From contig CM056380.1 of NCBI GenBank assembly GCA_029718625.1, forward strand, positions 104,881,948-104,945,947: a DNA stretch of 64,000 nt, read 5' to 3'. Origin of the DNA: Synaphobranchus kaupii. Lineage: Eukaryota > Chordata > Actinopteri > Anguilliformes > Synaphobranchidae. Under the pieces are notes generated by a model, which saw only the letters and a list, made by a program, of their open reading frames with translations, was not told the DNA's origin and did not search any database. Below, in pieces: positions 12,701 to 22,789 of the stretch (its first letter is position 1; the number at the start of each line of letters is the position of its first letter). The position numbers and the translations under genes were made by a program.

Positions 12701-13835
12701 TAGCTTGCTTTTCTTTTGTTCCTGTTGCATTTAAACTGGAATTCTCTGGCAAGGTCTGGCTTATCTGTCTCTCTCTCTCTTTACTGGTAATTTAAATTCA
12801 ATGTCTGGTTTAATGTCTTCTTTTTGTAAACTATAAGTAGTGAGCCTACATTCATTAATGAGTGTATGATTCCAAGTCATTATTCTAATTGACAGTTTTT
12901 CATTTAATAAAATTATTTAATCTTAAAATCTGATTTAGACTTTTAACATTTTTACTTGTCGGTTGATTCCACCAGGTTACTGTTCGATTGACCTATCAAC
13001 AAATTTGGTGATTTAATTAATGATTGTCATTTTCAACAAATAATTGTTAAATTAAATTACATAAAATATACTTTAAATGTGGGTTAAGTGAGGGTTTTTA
13101 GCACGCAATACCGCTTGTGTTCAGTATTCAGAGTGCTGGACATTTTGTTGGCATTGAGTGTTGGAACTGCTGGATTCAGAAAATAAACCTATTTTCCTCA
13201 CTGCCCCAACATTACAATAATGTGTACTATGGCCAGCTTAAAAGTGTATCATTTTCATAACCTTGGGGTCAGATAAATTAAACCATTAATATACCGTATC
13301 AGTATTGTAACTGACACTTTTGTTTTGAAATGTGTGATGACAACTTTTGGTTCAAATACTCTTTTCATACCGTTGACAGTCAGATTCACACCTCTCTCTC
13401 CCAGCCCTCCCTCTCTCTGCATTATGTACTCACTGTCCTCATTTAGTGCACTGATCTCATTAACTCATTGCAGATAGAGGCTCACCGTGGAGGTTGAGTC
13501 AAGAAATGCTTATCCAATTATCAAGGGAGCAGGGTGAAAATGCAAGGAGAACAGGTGTATTTACACGTGTCTGTCTGCCTATGTTCGCCCTACAAATTAA
13601 AATCATATAAATGATCGCTACCCCTACACACAATTTCTCTAACTTAATTGGAAGGTGCACAGGCGTCGCCTCTGATCACCTCTTTGTCGGCGACCAGCAG
13701 TAGCCCCATTAGTGACGTATACAGCACCGACTTGGAGATGTCCACGCCCTCTTGCTGACGGTCGTTATTGGTGACCAAGGTGCGACACAGGGCCTGGCAG
13801 GAGGTTTCCACCGTTGTCGCGCCTCCGCCCGGCAT
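3662..13835 (-). CDS. usp21: Ubiquitin-specific protease, USP2/USP21 family (12 coding exons)
   Basis: This is a deubiquitinase that cleaves ubiquitin from proteins through a papain-like Cys protease fold. Joined coding exons: 13835-13680, 11833-11774, 11592-11475, 10668-10554, 10248-10126, 9337-9273, 8970-8867, 7621-7535, 7426-7348, 6700-6593, 6397-6283, 3758-3662. They total 1227 nt, or 408 residues plus stop, with all phases consistent. The Cys box reads GLLNVGNT then CFLNS (catalytic Cys73), followed by the QQDAQEF box and LNRF. The His box is GHYTA (His359) with Asn374 in YNDS, and the end reads AYVLFYQL. Zinc ligands are Cys224, Cys227, Cys278 and Cys281. Segments such as [23 protein letters not shown] and EDAP resemble USP21 more than USP2. 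The short first exon resembles the N-terminus of the short USP2 isoform, so usp2b is the alternative name. The start was chosen as the first Met of the open exon-1 frame. The intron before the last exon holds a LINE tail, a possible LTR and a MITE. Confidence 0.88.
4084..4345 (+). mobile_element. LINE 3'-end remnant
   Basis: The degraded plus frame reads [13 protein letters not shown] and then a segment like [10 protein letters not shown], which is the conserved C-terminal tail (WNELP...LKTHLFRL) of L2/jockey-type LINE proteins. Only the 3' end remains, inside the last usp21 intron. Confidence 0.6.
4651..5036 (+). mobile_element. Possible LTR with upstream polypurine tract
   Basis: A purine run (TGGGGGGAGG) is followed directly by TGTTACGG, the usual start of Ty3/Gypsy LTRs. 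An AATAAA lies inside, and the segment can be closed at ATATCACA. No partner LTR or target duplication was found, so this is tentative. Confidence 0.35.
5157..5697. mobile_element. Tc1-type MITE
   Basis: The ends are inverted copies of TACCAGTCAAAAGTTTGGAC, a terminus widespread in fish Tc1-like elements, with internal inverted matches (GGTGGCTACTTTG). The 540-bp element has no transposase and lies in the last usp21 intron. Confidence 0.85.
5698..6282. other. Intronic DNA, no feature recognised
   Basis: This is part of the intron between usp21-like exons 11 and 12. It is A-rich, with homopolymer runs near 6017-6050, and holds no recognised element. Confidence 0.5.
6283..6397 (-). CDS. usp21: usp21-like exon 11 (His box)
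   Basis: A 115-bp exon, phase 1 to 2. It encodes [17 protein letters not shown] and YNDS, holding the catalytic His and Asn. Confidence 0.92.
6593..6700 (-). CDS. usp21: usp21-like exon 10 (LNRF)
   Basis: A 108-bp exon, phase 1 to 1. It encodes [20 protein letters not shown], then [11 protein letters not shown], in the position of the LNRF/VxFPL block of the family. Confidence 0.88.
7099..7208. repeat. Perfect 55-bp tandem duplication
   Basis: Two identical 55-bp units (7099-7153 and 7154-7208), each starting AAAGGAGGTTTAAGAGGCGA, lie in the intron between usp21-like exons 9 and 10. Perfect identity suggests a recent duplication or an assembly duplication. Confidence 0.9.
7348..7426 (-). 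CDS. usp21: usp21-like exon 9 (second zinc CxxC)
   Basis: A 79-bp exon, phase 0 to 1. It encodes MCESCGR, then [15 protein letters not shown]. The donor after CTGC makes a His codon with exon 10, giving the family motif LHLNRF. Confidence 0.88.
7535..7621 (-). CDS. usp21: usp21-like exon 8
   Basis: An 87-bp exon, phase 0 to 0, acceptor GTTTCAG and donor CCT|GTGGGT. It encodes [11 protein letters not shown] then EEN and EDAP, matching USP21. The alternative donor 4 bp further on would break the frame of exon 9. Confidence 0.88.
7774..8885 (-). repeat. 42-bp minisatellite, about 27 units, copying an exon end and splice donor
   Basis: The unit is 42 bp where it can be measured cleanly (for example 8105 to 8147), with small variation in a G run. 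In gene orientation every unit carries TCACTGCCGATTCCCAAG followed by GTACTGGG. This is the last 18 bases of usp21-like exon 7 plus its donor, and the first unit is the real exon boundary. The array fills most of intron 7. Frames through it encode 14-residue repeats ([11 protein letters not shown]) on the gene strand, and repeats on the other strand, none of which is a separate gene. Confidence 0.95.
8867..8970 (-). CDS. usp21: usp21-like exon 7 (first zinc CxxC)
   Basis: A 104-bp exon, phase 1 to 0. It contains [10 protein letters not shown] (first zinc CxxC) and ends CDLSLPIPK. The donor AAG|GTACTG is weak at +4 and +5. The last roughly 20 bases and the donor form the first unit of the 42-bp minisatellite. 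Confidence 0.92.
9273..9337 (-). CDS. usp21: usp21-like exon 6
   Basis: A 65-bp exon, phase 2 to 1. It encodes [14 protein letters not shown], matching the MWxRYLEREDSKIVD segment of USP2/USP21. Confidence 0.9.
10126..10248 (-). CDS. usp21: usp21-like exon 5 (QQDAQEF box)
   Basis: A 123-bp exon, phase 2 to 2. It encodes [20 protein letters not shown], the conserved QQD box of USP catalytic domains. Confidence 0.92.
10554..10668 (-). CDS. usp21: usp21-like exon 4
   Basis: A 115-bp exon, phase 1 to 2, donor GTGAGT. It starts [10 protein letters not shown] and ends VPYFSGYS across the junction, the USP21-like segment before the QQDAQEF box. Confidence 0.9.
11475..11592 (-). CDS. usp21: usp21-like exon 3 (catalytic Cys)
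   Basis: A 118-bp exon, phase 0 to 1, acceptor GCCCCCAG and donor GTAATA. Its first codon is TGC, the catalytic cysteine, followed by [19 protein letters not shown]. Confidence 0.9.
11774..11833 (-). CDS. usp21: usp21-like exon 2 (GLLNVGNT)
   Basis: A 60-bp exon with acceptor CTTTCAG and donor GTATGT, phase 0 to 0. It encodes 20 residues ending in the conserved GNT just before the catalytic cysteine. Confidence 0.85.
11834..13679 (-). other. usp21-like intron 1
   Basis: This 1.8-kb intron joins coding exons 1 and 2. It is AT-rich, and no transposon or additional exon was recognised in it. Confidence 0.5.
13680..13835 (-). CDS. usp21: usp21-like coding exon 1 (short N-terminus)
   Basis: It encodes 52 residues starting [10 protein letters not shown] and ends at GAG|GTGATC in phase 0, which joins the GLLNVGNT exon in frame. 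The [12 protein letters not shown] stretch resembles the hydrophobic start of the short USP2 isoform. No longer upstream exon was recognised. Confidence 0.65.
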
Positions 13836-16488
13836 CTCCTTAGTAAAGGTTTTTATCGGTCAGACACGCCAAATTGGGAAGGAACGCACTTTACTCTTCT
13901 TCCGTGTCGGTTCAGCTGAGGTTGTGCGTGAGGCCGATAGTCGTCCTGTGTTTTATTGAAGTGTCACCAAGCAAGAGCGGCTGTCATCAAACCTGTTTGA
14001 AAGATTTTCAGACATGTGCTGGCTTTGTTGCGCGATGTGCACTTTATCTTCCTTAAACTAATTAAATTATGACACCGAAAAAATACTGCAAACAGTAGTT
14101 CTTCAAACAAATGAAAATTAAATCTTTTGCTGAAATATTCCAGCGTTAATTCAACTCTAGCAGAGTAGGCTACATATGAGCCTACTCTGGCCAGATTAGG
14201 CTATATGTAGCCTACTCTGTTAGAGTTGAAATAACACTGGACATTTTACTGTGTAGCCTATTCTTAGCCAATTGAAACTGAAAACAATTGCTTCTTTTAA
14301 CTGATTTTCTCTATTTACCAACTAAACCGACATGATGAAACAAATCAGACAATAACAATAGGGGGACATTCACATGACATTGCCTCCTGTAGGCCTATGT
14401 GTCCTCAATTTTAACGTTAACCGAGTTCTAGAGTTGTGTAGCTAAATAACCAGCATGAATACAATAGCTCTCATGGCGCTATTTCTGTCCCCTCTTCAGG
14501 CTAAATTGATCTTAATCTTAGACAGGTGAATAACGGAGATGCGTGAAAACATGCATGTATGGAGTAATGCGGAATTATAAAAGTTAAAATGATAACAATT
14601 TATTTTAAAATATTGCTTTGATTCGAGTCAGCTGTTGTCCTCACTTTCACGTTCCCCGTTACAAGAATAGGGTACGGTTTAACCCCAGATCCTGTATTTA
14701 AGTAAAGAAACGGGCACAAGGCTATAAAAATATTAATGCCAGGCTACTGTAGGCCTGTTCTGTGTTCTTCTCTCTTTTTTGAGTGGGGGATTTATGTTTT
14801 TGTACAAGTAGCCTAGGCTACCGTAGATTCACAACTGCTTTGAAGGCTACAGGAATTTACAATGCACGGTAAAAGCACGGATATGACGACGAAATTAATT
14901 TATAGGCCTACGTATTAAACGCTTTAAATGAATTATCCAGTCCGCATTGTACAATAAATTAGACAAATATATGAGTTACACATAAGTGGAAAAATACTCA
15001 CTCTAAAATTCTATCCATTGAAATATTATAAATCATTTCCCATCACACTTACATTTATTTTGCAGAATTTTGGATACAGGTCAGGAAAATATCCTCAAAT
15101 TCCAAGAGCAGCCCAATGCTCTTTCTGTCATTTCCACGGTCGCTGTTCTAGCGGTCCTTGCCCGAATGAATTCAGTCGAATAGGCTACTAGATTTTAATC
15201 TGCTCTAATCTCGTCCTCTGCTCCCTCTCGTTCTGTTTATACTAAACCACCTGTCTCCGTTTGAAGGACGTGGCATAACCAGTCTTAATACAACTTCAAG
15301 CAATGTTCAAACCCAACCGCAATTAATGAATACGAATGGCTTATTACAATAACGATTAAATTCCTAATCCAGTTCAATTGAATACATCAAAGGCAGCTCT
15401 CAGATATTAAACTGGAGGTCAATCAAGGTCAAGTGTCTGTCCTTGGGACGAAAATGTCACTAGATCAGGAGCAAAGAATAGTGAAAAAAGTGTTAGTAAA
15501 CAACTAAATAGTATCAGATTACTTTTTATGCAATGTCCTGGGTTTAAATCCAGACCAGTTTGAGTAAATCTTACCTACCCATCTGAGGTTCAGCAAGCAA
15601 ATCAAATCCCCACACAACACTGCATATATAACTGCTGTAGGGAATATGTACGAATCTGGTAGCAGTGAGCACTATGATTAGTAAGATGATGTCTGAATCA
15701 TCAGAGTCCTCACATGGGCAGCACCAGACATGCCTCTACCATCCTTACACAACTGGGTGTCATTTTTTGTATAATAAATCTCATAACATTTTATACACTA
15801 TTCCCAAAAGAGAATATACAAACTAAAATGGGCAACTTCAATTAATAATTAAATTAATTATCAATAAAATGACACACTAATAATTATCTTAACAAAATCA
15901 CAATATTATGTCCTCAGTTGAGACCGAATTAATATAAATGATTCAGCTAAAAGGTGAAGGCATTTGGGGGGAATCCCTGCGATTAGCATTGGCTGACTCA
16001 GTTCAACACAAGAGCAACATTAATACAGACAATCTTGGAGAATGTAATGAACTTTATTGAACACCAAGTACCAAACAGAGCAAAGCACGATTCACTACTA
16101 TAATGTACAACAAACGTTGTATGTGTGCGTGTGTGAGTGTGTTTGTGTGTGCGTGCGTTGGGCGCACGTGTTTTTTTATTTTTATGTTCTCCTGCATATG
16201 GAGGGTTGCCTCAGACACGTGTTCAGAGAGAACAAATAAACTACAATGGAGGGAGGTTTGAAATGAGCTTTAGCTGGAGCTAGTTAACAATGGCGCACGA
16301 ACCCATACCAAGCAGATAAAGGACAACCGTAAGGTTATCGGTGCGTGTGCGTCGAGATCAGCGTGCAGTGTTATGACCGGTTAGTGTTTAAAGTAGATCA
16401 CATGCAAGATATTTTCTGTGCGTTGATACATTAAAATGAACGCAGCGCAGTGGATGGCTTGGAGCTGAGTTCCACTTGGAGATGGCTT
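13836..16488. other. Upstream region of the usp21-like gene, no gene recognised
   Basis: This contains the presumed 5' UTR and promoter of the usp21-like gene in its left part. A small inverted repeat lies near 14150-14230 (CTCTAGCAGAGTAGGCTACAT against its complement). A TG-rich tract lies near 16118-16160, and the block GATGGCTTGGAGCTGAG is duplicated just before the Gypsy element. No coding exon was found. Confidence 0.45.
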
Positions 16489-16493
16489 GGAGC

Positions 16494-17431
16494 TGAGACC
16501 CGTAATGCACGACTCAGAACACAAACGTAATAATAAATGTCCGCAAGGACTTTATTATAGGGAAATCCAGAAATCGTAGTCACACAAGCGAAGTCCAAAA
16601 ACCAATAAATCCAGCCAAAAAACCAAAGTAAAGTACCGAGGGAGAAGGCAGTCTCGGAATCGGTACACCATGCACAAGTTCAGTAACCAGAGTAGCTGTC
16701 AGCGGAGCAGAAGTACAATACAGGGGTCAAGCAGAGTTCGTAGGTCGTGGGACGTTGCAGGAGTCAGACCGAAGTCCTATCCGCGGGGCAGAGGTACAAA
16801 TAGACAGCAGGCAAAACTCGTGGTCAAAAACAGGCAGTAGAAAACGGTAGGCAGGCAGTAACGATGGTCAGTAAACAGGCTTGGATCTATAACAGTAGTC
16901 AGACAAGGTAAACGCTCAAAAGTGACAGTAGTAAACTAACAGGCAACAATTTCGCGAAGACAAGACATGAACACTGAGCTTATATGCAGGTGTAGACAGG
17001 TGCAGACACTTAGCTTGAGAGCAGCATGCGAAGGGGAATCAGGTGTGGAAAGCTGACGAGGTAACAAGATAATTAGTAATCGTTAGTAATAAACCTATCC
17101 TGACCTAGCGTTAGTAAATTAGTAAATGACATGCACAAGAAACGTAAGGTAAACATGAACACATGGTTAGAGAGTTAGTATTACCCAATCCTGATCTAAT
17201 GTTAGTAGATTAGTAAATAGACACGGGAAAATGAAACAATTAGGGAAGGCTGAGTGACAGCAAGAGAGAGAGGGAAAACAGCATGAATGCAAGGCTGCAG
17301 AAAAACATGGAAATGTGTATGCTACCAATTAACTGCATCATAACATAAACAGAACACAAGCATGACAAACTGAAAATAAACTGTGACAAACTAAACATGA
17401 AATGTGGCATAAACATGACAGAAACGTAACA
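16494..17431 (-). repeat. Gypsy 3' LTR
   Basis: On the minus strand it begins TGTTACG just after a polypurine tract and ends GGGTCTCA, giving TG...CA ends. It contains AATAAA in the segment near 16540-16560. The outer edge abuts GGAGC. Confidence 0.85.
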
Positions 17432-17434
17432 GGA

Positions 17435-17445
17435 CCCCCCCCCTA
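17435..17445 (-). other. Gypsy polypurine tract
   Basis: The minus strand reads AGGGGGGGGGG two to three bases before the 3' LTR start TGTTACG, the expected place for the plus-strand primer. Confidence 0.7.
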
Positions 17446-18540
17446 ACGACCGACTCCTGACGGTCTACACAGTTTATCTGGGTGGTCACGGTGAAAGTCA
17501 CTTATCAAAGACTTGTCAATAACAAGACTGGGAGCGATCCAGGAACGCTCCTCAGGGCCATACCCCTCCCAGTCCACCAGATACTGGAACCCCCGTCCTC
17601 GCTTGCGAATGTCCAGTAGCTTCTTAACAGTGAAGGCCGGGTGATTATCTATGATACGGGGAGGAGGGGGTGGGGGATCAGGAGGGCAAAGGGGGTCAGT
17701 GGAATAGGGTTTAATGCATGAAACATGAAAAGTGGGGTGAATCTTAAGGGAAGGGGGCAAAGACAGCTTGACAGAGGTGGGATTGATTATGCTCAGAATC
17801 TTAAAGGGACCAATGAAACGGGGTTGCAGTTTGTGGGAAGTGGATTGTAGGGGAATGTCTTTAGAGGAGAGCCAAACTGAATCGCCAGGCTTGTACTCAG
17901 GGGCTGGAGTGCGGTGGCGATCAGCGACTCTACGATTCCGTTCGGCCGTGCTCAATAGCGCGGCCCGGGCGTCCCTCCAGATCTTGAGGCAGCGGTGCAT
18001 GTGGGTGGCAAGGGAGGGAACAGCAATCTCGGCCTCTTGATCGGGGAACAGTGGGGGTAGGTAACCGAGGGAAACTTCGAATGGGGACTTTCCAGTAGCG
18101 GCGCAGGGCAGAGCGTTGTGCGCATACTCAACCCAGGTGAGCATCTTGCTCCATGAAGTGGGATTCTTGGCCGACACACAGCGTAAAGCAGCTCCGAGGT
18201 CTTGGTTGGCCCTTTCGGTTTGACCGTTAGACTGGGGGTGGTAACCTGACGTGAGGCTGGAGGTGGCTCCGAGAGCCGAACAGAATGCCTTCCAGACCTG
18301 GGAGATGAACTGGGGACCACGGTCAGAGACAATGTCCGCGGGAATGCCATGGATCCGAAACACTTCCTTGACTAGAACATCAGCAGTTCCTTGGGCAGTG
18401 GGTAATCCTGGCAGAGGGATGAAATGCGCCGCCTTACTGAACCTGTCAACCACCGTCAGGATGGTGGTGTTGCCCTCAGAAGGGGGAAGTCCGGTCACGA
18501 AATCCACCCGAGTTCGATGTGGCTCCAAGGGCGACTGGGC
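17443..18540 (-). pseudogene. Gypsy integrase core and chromodomain (frameshifted part of pol)
   Basis: The frame contains [10 protein letters not shown], the integrase catalytic region with DRGPQF and a glutamate in the NGQTERAN context, then a GPF-type module (PRFIGPFKI). It ends in a chromodomain ([13 protein letters not shown]...YLVDWEGYG). It is one base out of frame with the upstream gag-pol reading frame, the switch lying near 18510-18530 at the start of the integrase core. The open frame formally continues upstream to 18726, but that part is not pol. Confidence 0.85.
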
Positions 18541-21500
18541 ACTGGCAGAGGTTGGAGCAGACCAGCTGGGGCCTGGTGAGAGGCCTTGCTCCTGGCACAG
18601 GTGGTACAGGCCTTGACGAAACGCCTGGTGTCGGGGATCATGGAGTTCCACCAGAACCTTCTCTTGAGGACAGCCAGGGTGCGGGTAAACCCGGGATGGC
18701 AGGACATGAGTGATGAGTGAGCCCATTGGAGGACATGTGTCCGGGCGGCGGAGGGAACGTAAAGGCGTGTACCGGGATTGGACCTAGGATCGGGCTCCTC
18801 ATTAAGCGCCTTTTTGATGACGGCCTCAATTCTCCAGGACACCGAAGCTACGGTGCAGGACCCAGGGAGGATGTTCTCCGGCGCCTCTTGCTCGGAACTG
18901 GCCATGAATTGTCGGGACAGGGCATCTGGTTTGACATTCTTGGAACCGGGGCGGTAGGTTAGAGAAAAATTGAACCTGCCAAAGAACAGGGCCCATCTGG
19001 CCTGGCGGGAGTTCAACCTCTTAGCCGTTTGTAGATACGCCAGATTCTTATGGTCGGTCCAGACCACAAATGGTTTCTCGGCGCCCTCCAGCCAATGCCT
19101 CCACTCCTCCAGTGCTAGCTTGATAGCGAGTAGCTCTCGGTTTCCCACGTCATAATTCCTCTCAGCTGGAGACAGCTTACGGGAGAAGAATGCGCAGGGG
19201 TGTAGAAGGTTGTCAGTGGGGGAAACCTGAGAGAGCACGGCCCCAACTCCAGTGTCGGACGCATCAGTCTCCACGACAAACTGACGAGTGGGGTCGGGGT
19301 GCACCAGAATCGGAGCGGAGGAGAACAGTCTTTTAATCTTTCTAAAGGCATTTTCAGCCTCAGGATTCCAGCGGAACAGCATGGCAGTAGACGTGAGCTT
19401 GGTGAGAGGGGCGACGATCTGGCTGTAGCTCCGGATGAATCTCCGGTAAAAGTTTGCGAATCCCAAGAAGCGTTGCAAATGTTTCCGAGTGGCAGGCGTG
19501 GGCCAGTCTGTGACCGCCTGGATTTTCTTGGGATCCGCCCTGATTTGTCCCCTCTCCAAGATAAACCCCAGGAACTCGACCGTGTCGGTGTGGAACACAC
19601 ACTTCTCAGCTTTAACAAAGAGTCTGTTCTCCAAAAGTCGTTGGAGAACCTGCATAACGTGGCCTTCGTGTTCTTTGACATTGGAGGAGTAAATCAAAAT
19701 ATCGTCCAGATACACAAATACGTAGCGGCCAAATAGGTCCCGTAGGACGTCATTAACTAACGCCTGAAAAACGGCGGGGGCATTAGTAAGGCCGAAAGGC
19801 ATAACTAGGTACTCGAAATGTCCTAACGAGGTGTTGAAGGCGGTCTTCCATTCGTCCCCCTCACGAATGCGCACCAGGTGATATGCGTTGCGTAGGTCCA
19901 GTTTGGTGAAAACAGTGGCGTCGTGGAGTGGGTGGAAGGCTGAATCAATGAGCGGTAGTGGGTATTTGTTCTTGACCGTGATATTATTAAGTTCTCTGAA
20001 GTCAATACAAGGACGCAGCGAGCCATCTTTTTTCTGGACGAAGAAAAATCCAGCGCCCACAGGTGACGAAGAGGGGCGAATCAGACCGTTGGCTAGGCAA
20101 TCCCGAATATATTTCTCCATGGCTTCCCTCTCAGGTTTGGAGACATTGTAGAGTCGGCTTGAGGGAAGAGTGGAACCGGGTAGGAGCTCAATAGCGCAAT
20201 CATAGGGTCTGTGAGGGGGAAGTGTCTGTGCTTGCGTCTTGGAAAACACGATGCCCAGGTCGTGATAAGGGGCTGGCACGTTTTCCAGTGACGGTTTGGT
20301 GTCTTGAGGTGGGGTAGGTGCGCCCCCGGCAGGTGCAGGTGCGGAACGAAGACAGGTTTGGTGACACTGGCGACTCCAGGCTTGAATGTGGTGGGACTTC
20401 CAGTCAATGATGGGGTTGTGTACTTGAAGCCAGGGTAGTCCCAGAATGAGCGGGTTGTTGGGGGAGTGGATGATGTGGAACTGAATGAACTCATGATGGT
20501 TGCCAGAAATGATAAGTTGAATAGGTTCCGTGACGTGAGTCATTTTGTAGAAAATCTTGCCGTCCAGCGACCGAGCATTCTCGGTGTGGGGCAGTGGAAG
20601 GGTGGGAATGTCCAGATCTCTGACCATAACTTCATCGATAAGGTTAGCGTCAGCTCCAGAGTCAATGAGCACTCTCACTTGAACCTCCCTCTCAGGTAGC
20701 ATAATTGTGGCAATGAGGTTAGGACGATTCTCGCTCCTCTCCTGATGGGTTGAAGACCTCACTCCCAAAGATGACTCGGATCTCCTGGACCGGGCGGTGC
20801 ACTGTGCTTGAGAATGCCCCAGCTTACCGCAGTAGAAACATGCCCCGGTCTCCCTCCGACGTCTCCGTTCCTCGGGCGAGATCTTAACTCCGGCACGGGA
20901 AATATCCATAGGTTCGATTACCCCGTCCTGGTTCTCCACCGTCAATGAGGCAGGTACTCGTCTGGGGTACGGCTGACCGGGCGGAACCGGTCTCTCTGTC
21001 CGGCGCAGTCTGTAGCGGTTATCCAGGCGAATGGCGGCTCGGACGAGGGCGTCGAACTCCCTGATGGGTTCCTGATGGGCTAACTCGTCCTGGAGCGCCC
21101 CGTTCAAACTGGCCCGGAACAAGTCCGCAAGGGCCGAGTTATTCCAGTGGGTAGCCGCAGCGATTGTCCGAAAATCAATAGAGTGGTCCGCGGCGCTTCT
21201 TAGGCCTTGGCGGAGGGCAATGAGTTGCTGTGAAGGCTCTTGGTCACTGGAGGCGTGCTGGAACACTTTGCGGATCTCTTCCGTAAAGACCATGTAGCTG
21301 GGAGGAAATGAACCTCCGGACCACACCGCAGTAGCCCAGTCCAAAGCCTTCCCCTTAAGTAGCCCCATCACGTAGCCAATCCGTCGCTCATCGGTCGGAT
21401 AGGTCAATGGCTGTTGTCGGAATACAAAGTCACATTGCAATAGAAACGCCTTGCATCTCTCCGGTTCACCACCGAACCTCTCCGGGGGGGGCTGTTGTGG

Positions 21501-21725
21501 CTCCCGGAATTGCCAGGCTCCCATGGGGTTGGAGGGTGGGATAGCAGGCGGCTTAGCAGGTTGCTCCGGAGTGCGTGGTTGAACTGCAATGGCCAGTCTC
21601 CTCATCTCAGCGCACAACTCTTTAATCTCCTCCCGGAGCTCGAAAATCCCCTGGGCGTGCTGCTGCACGATGAGGCCTTGTTCTTGCAACGCGTGAAACA
21701 TGGCGGTTGAGTCAGCAGGGTCCAT
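18495..21725 (-). CDS. Gypsy gag-pol (gag, protease, RT, RNase H, integrase N-terminus)
   Basis: The start is taken at [10 protein letters not shown] (21725), just inside the 5' LTR; an earlier ATG in the LTR is less likely. Domains in order are: gag with the CCHC knuckle [14 protein letters not shown], aspartic protease [12 protein letters not shown], reverse transcriptase with YLDDILIYS, RNase H starting [16 protein letters not shown], and the integrase HHCC region ending CTTCARSK. The frame stops at 18495 because of a single frameshift. The RT and protease motifs are intact. Confidence 0.92.
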   Translation of the reverse strand: MDPADSTAMFHALQEQGLIVQQHAQGIFELREEIKELCAEMRRLAIAVQPRTPEQPAKPPAIPPSNPMGAWQFREPQQPPPERFGGEPERCKAFLLQCDFVFRQQPLTYPTDERRIGYVMGLLKGKALDWATAVWSGGSFPPSYMVFTEEIRKVFQHASSDQEPSQQLIALRQGLRSAADHSIDFRTIAAATHWNNSALADLFRASLNGALQDELAHQEPIREFDALVRAAIRLDNRYRLRRTERPVPPGQPYPRRVPASLTVENQDGVIEPMDISRAGVKISPEERRRRRETGACFYCGKLGHSQAQCTARSRRSESSLGVRSSTHQERSENRPNLIATIMLPEREVQVRVLIDSGADANLIDEVMVRDLDIPTLPLPHTENARSLDGKIFYKMTHVTEPIQLIISGNHHEFIQFHIIHSPNNPLILGLPWLQVHNPIIDWKSHHIQAWSRQCHQTCLRSAPAPAGGAPTPPQDTKPSLENVPAPYHDLGIVFSKTQAQTLPPHRPYDCAIELLPGSTLPSSRLYNVSKPEREAMEKYIRDCLANGLIRPSSSPVGAGFFFVQKKDGSLRPCIDFRELNNITVKNKYPLPLIDSAFHPLHDATVFTKLDLRNAYHLVRIREGDEWKTAFNTSLGHFEYLVMPFGLTNAPAVFQALVNDVLRDLFGRYVFVYLDDILIYSSNVKEHEGHVMQVLQRLLENRLFVKAEKCVFHTDTVEFLGFILERGQIRADPKKIQAVTDWPTPATRKHLQRFLGFANFYRRFIRSYSQIVAPLTKLTSTAMLFRWNPEAENAFRKIKRLFSSAPILVHPDPTRQFVVETDASDTGVGAVLSQVSPTDNLLHPCAFFSRKLSPAERNYDVGNRELLAIKLALEEWRHWLEGAEKPFVVWTDHKNLAYLQTAKRLNSRQARWALFFGRFNFSLTYRPGSKNVKPDALSRQFMASSEQEAPENILPGSCTVASVSWRIEAVIKKALNEEPDPRSNPGTRLYVPSAARTHVLQWAHSSLMSCHPGFTRTLAVLKRRFWWNSMIPDTRRFVKACTTCARSKASHQAPAGLLQPLPVPSRPWSHIELGWIS

Positions 21726-21760
21726 CGTGGCGAAATTGTTCTGAGACAGGTGTGTGCGGG

Positions 21761-22698
21761 TTGGACCCGTAATGCACGACTCAGAACACAAACGTAATAA
21801 TAAATGTCCGCAAGGACTTTATTATAGGGAAATCCAGAAATCGTAGTCACACAAGCGAAGTCCAAAAACCAATAAATCCAGCCAAAAAACCAAAGTAAAG
21901 TACCGAGGGAGAAGGCAGTCTCGGAATCGGTACACCATGCACAAGTTCAGTAACCAGAGTAGCTGTCAGCGGAGCAGAAGTACAATACAGGGGTCAAGCA
22001 GAGTTCGTAGGTCGTGGGACGTTGCAGGAGTCAGACCGAAGTCCTATCCGCGGGGCAGAGGTACAAATAGACAGCAGGCAAAACTCGTGGTCAAAAACAG
22101 GCAGTAGAAAACGGTAGGCAGGCAGTAACGATGGTCAGTAAACAGGCTTGGATCTATAACAGTAGTCAGACAAGGTAAACGCTCAAAAGTGACAGTAGTA
22201 AACTAACAGGCAACAATTTCGCGAAGACAAGACATGAACACTGAGCTTATATGCAGGTGTAGACAGGTGCAGACACTTAGCTTGAGAGCAGCATGCGAAG
22301 GGGAATCAGGTGTGGAAAGCTGACGAGGTAACAAGATAATTAGTAATCATTAGTAATAAACCTATCCTGACCTAGCGTTAGTAAATTAGTAAATGACATG
22401 CACAAGAAACGTAAGGTAAACATGAACACATGGTTAGAGAGTTAGTATTACCCAATCCTGATCTAATGTTAGTAGATTAGTAAATAGACACGGGAAAATG
22501 AAACAATTAGGGAAGGCTGAGTGACAGCAAGAGAGAGAGGGAAAACAGCATGAATGCAAGGCTGCAGAAAAACATGGAAATGTGTATGCTACCAATTAAC
22601 TGCATCATAACATAAACAGAACACAAGCATGACAAACTGAAAATAAACTGTGACAAACTAAACATGAAATGTGGCATAAACATGACAGAAACGTAACA
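21761..22698 (-). repeat. Gypsy 5' LTR
   Basis: A near-identical copy of the 3' LTR at a constant offset. Its inner edge reads GGGTCCAAC rather than GGGTCTCA, so the exact inner boundary and the primer-binding site are uncertain. Confidence 0.85.
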
Positions 22699-22789
22699 GG
22701 AGCCATCCAAAAGAAAATGGTAACAAACTTGTATAACAAACATTCAATAGCACAGCTACATACATCCAGTATCAAACATGTTCCACTAC

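Larger units (their letters stand above)
16494..22698 (-). mobile_element. Ty3/Gypsy chromovirus, full length, young
   Basis: Two LTRs of about 938 bp (16494-17431 and 21761-22698) flank a gag-pol region read on the minus strand. The LTRs align at a constant offset of 5267 bp, and only one internal mismatch was noticed (near 17078 and 22345), so the insertion is recent. The 5-bp sequence GGAGC occurs on both sides (16489-16493 and 22699-22703) as a target duplication. The domain order gag, zinc knuckle, protease, RT, RNase H, integrase, chromodomain is that of chromoviruses. One frameshift separates the integrase core from the upstream frame. Confidence 0.93.

Noticed and set aside
18495..18540. 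Programmed frameshift between Gypsy pol frames
   Set aside because: Chromoviruses usually encode pol in one frame, and the switch falls at the start of the integrase core rather than at the gag-pol border, so a mutation or error is more likely.
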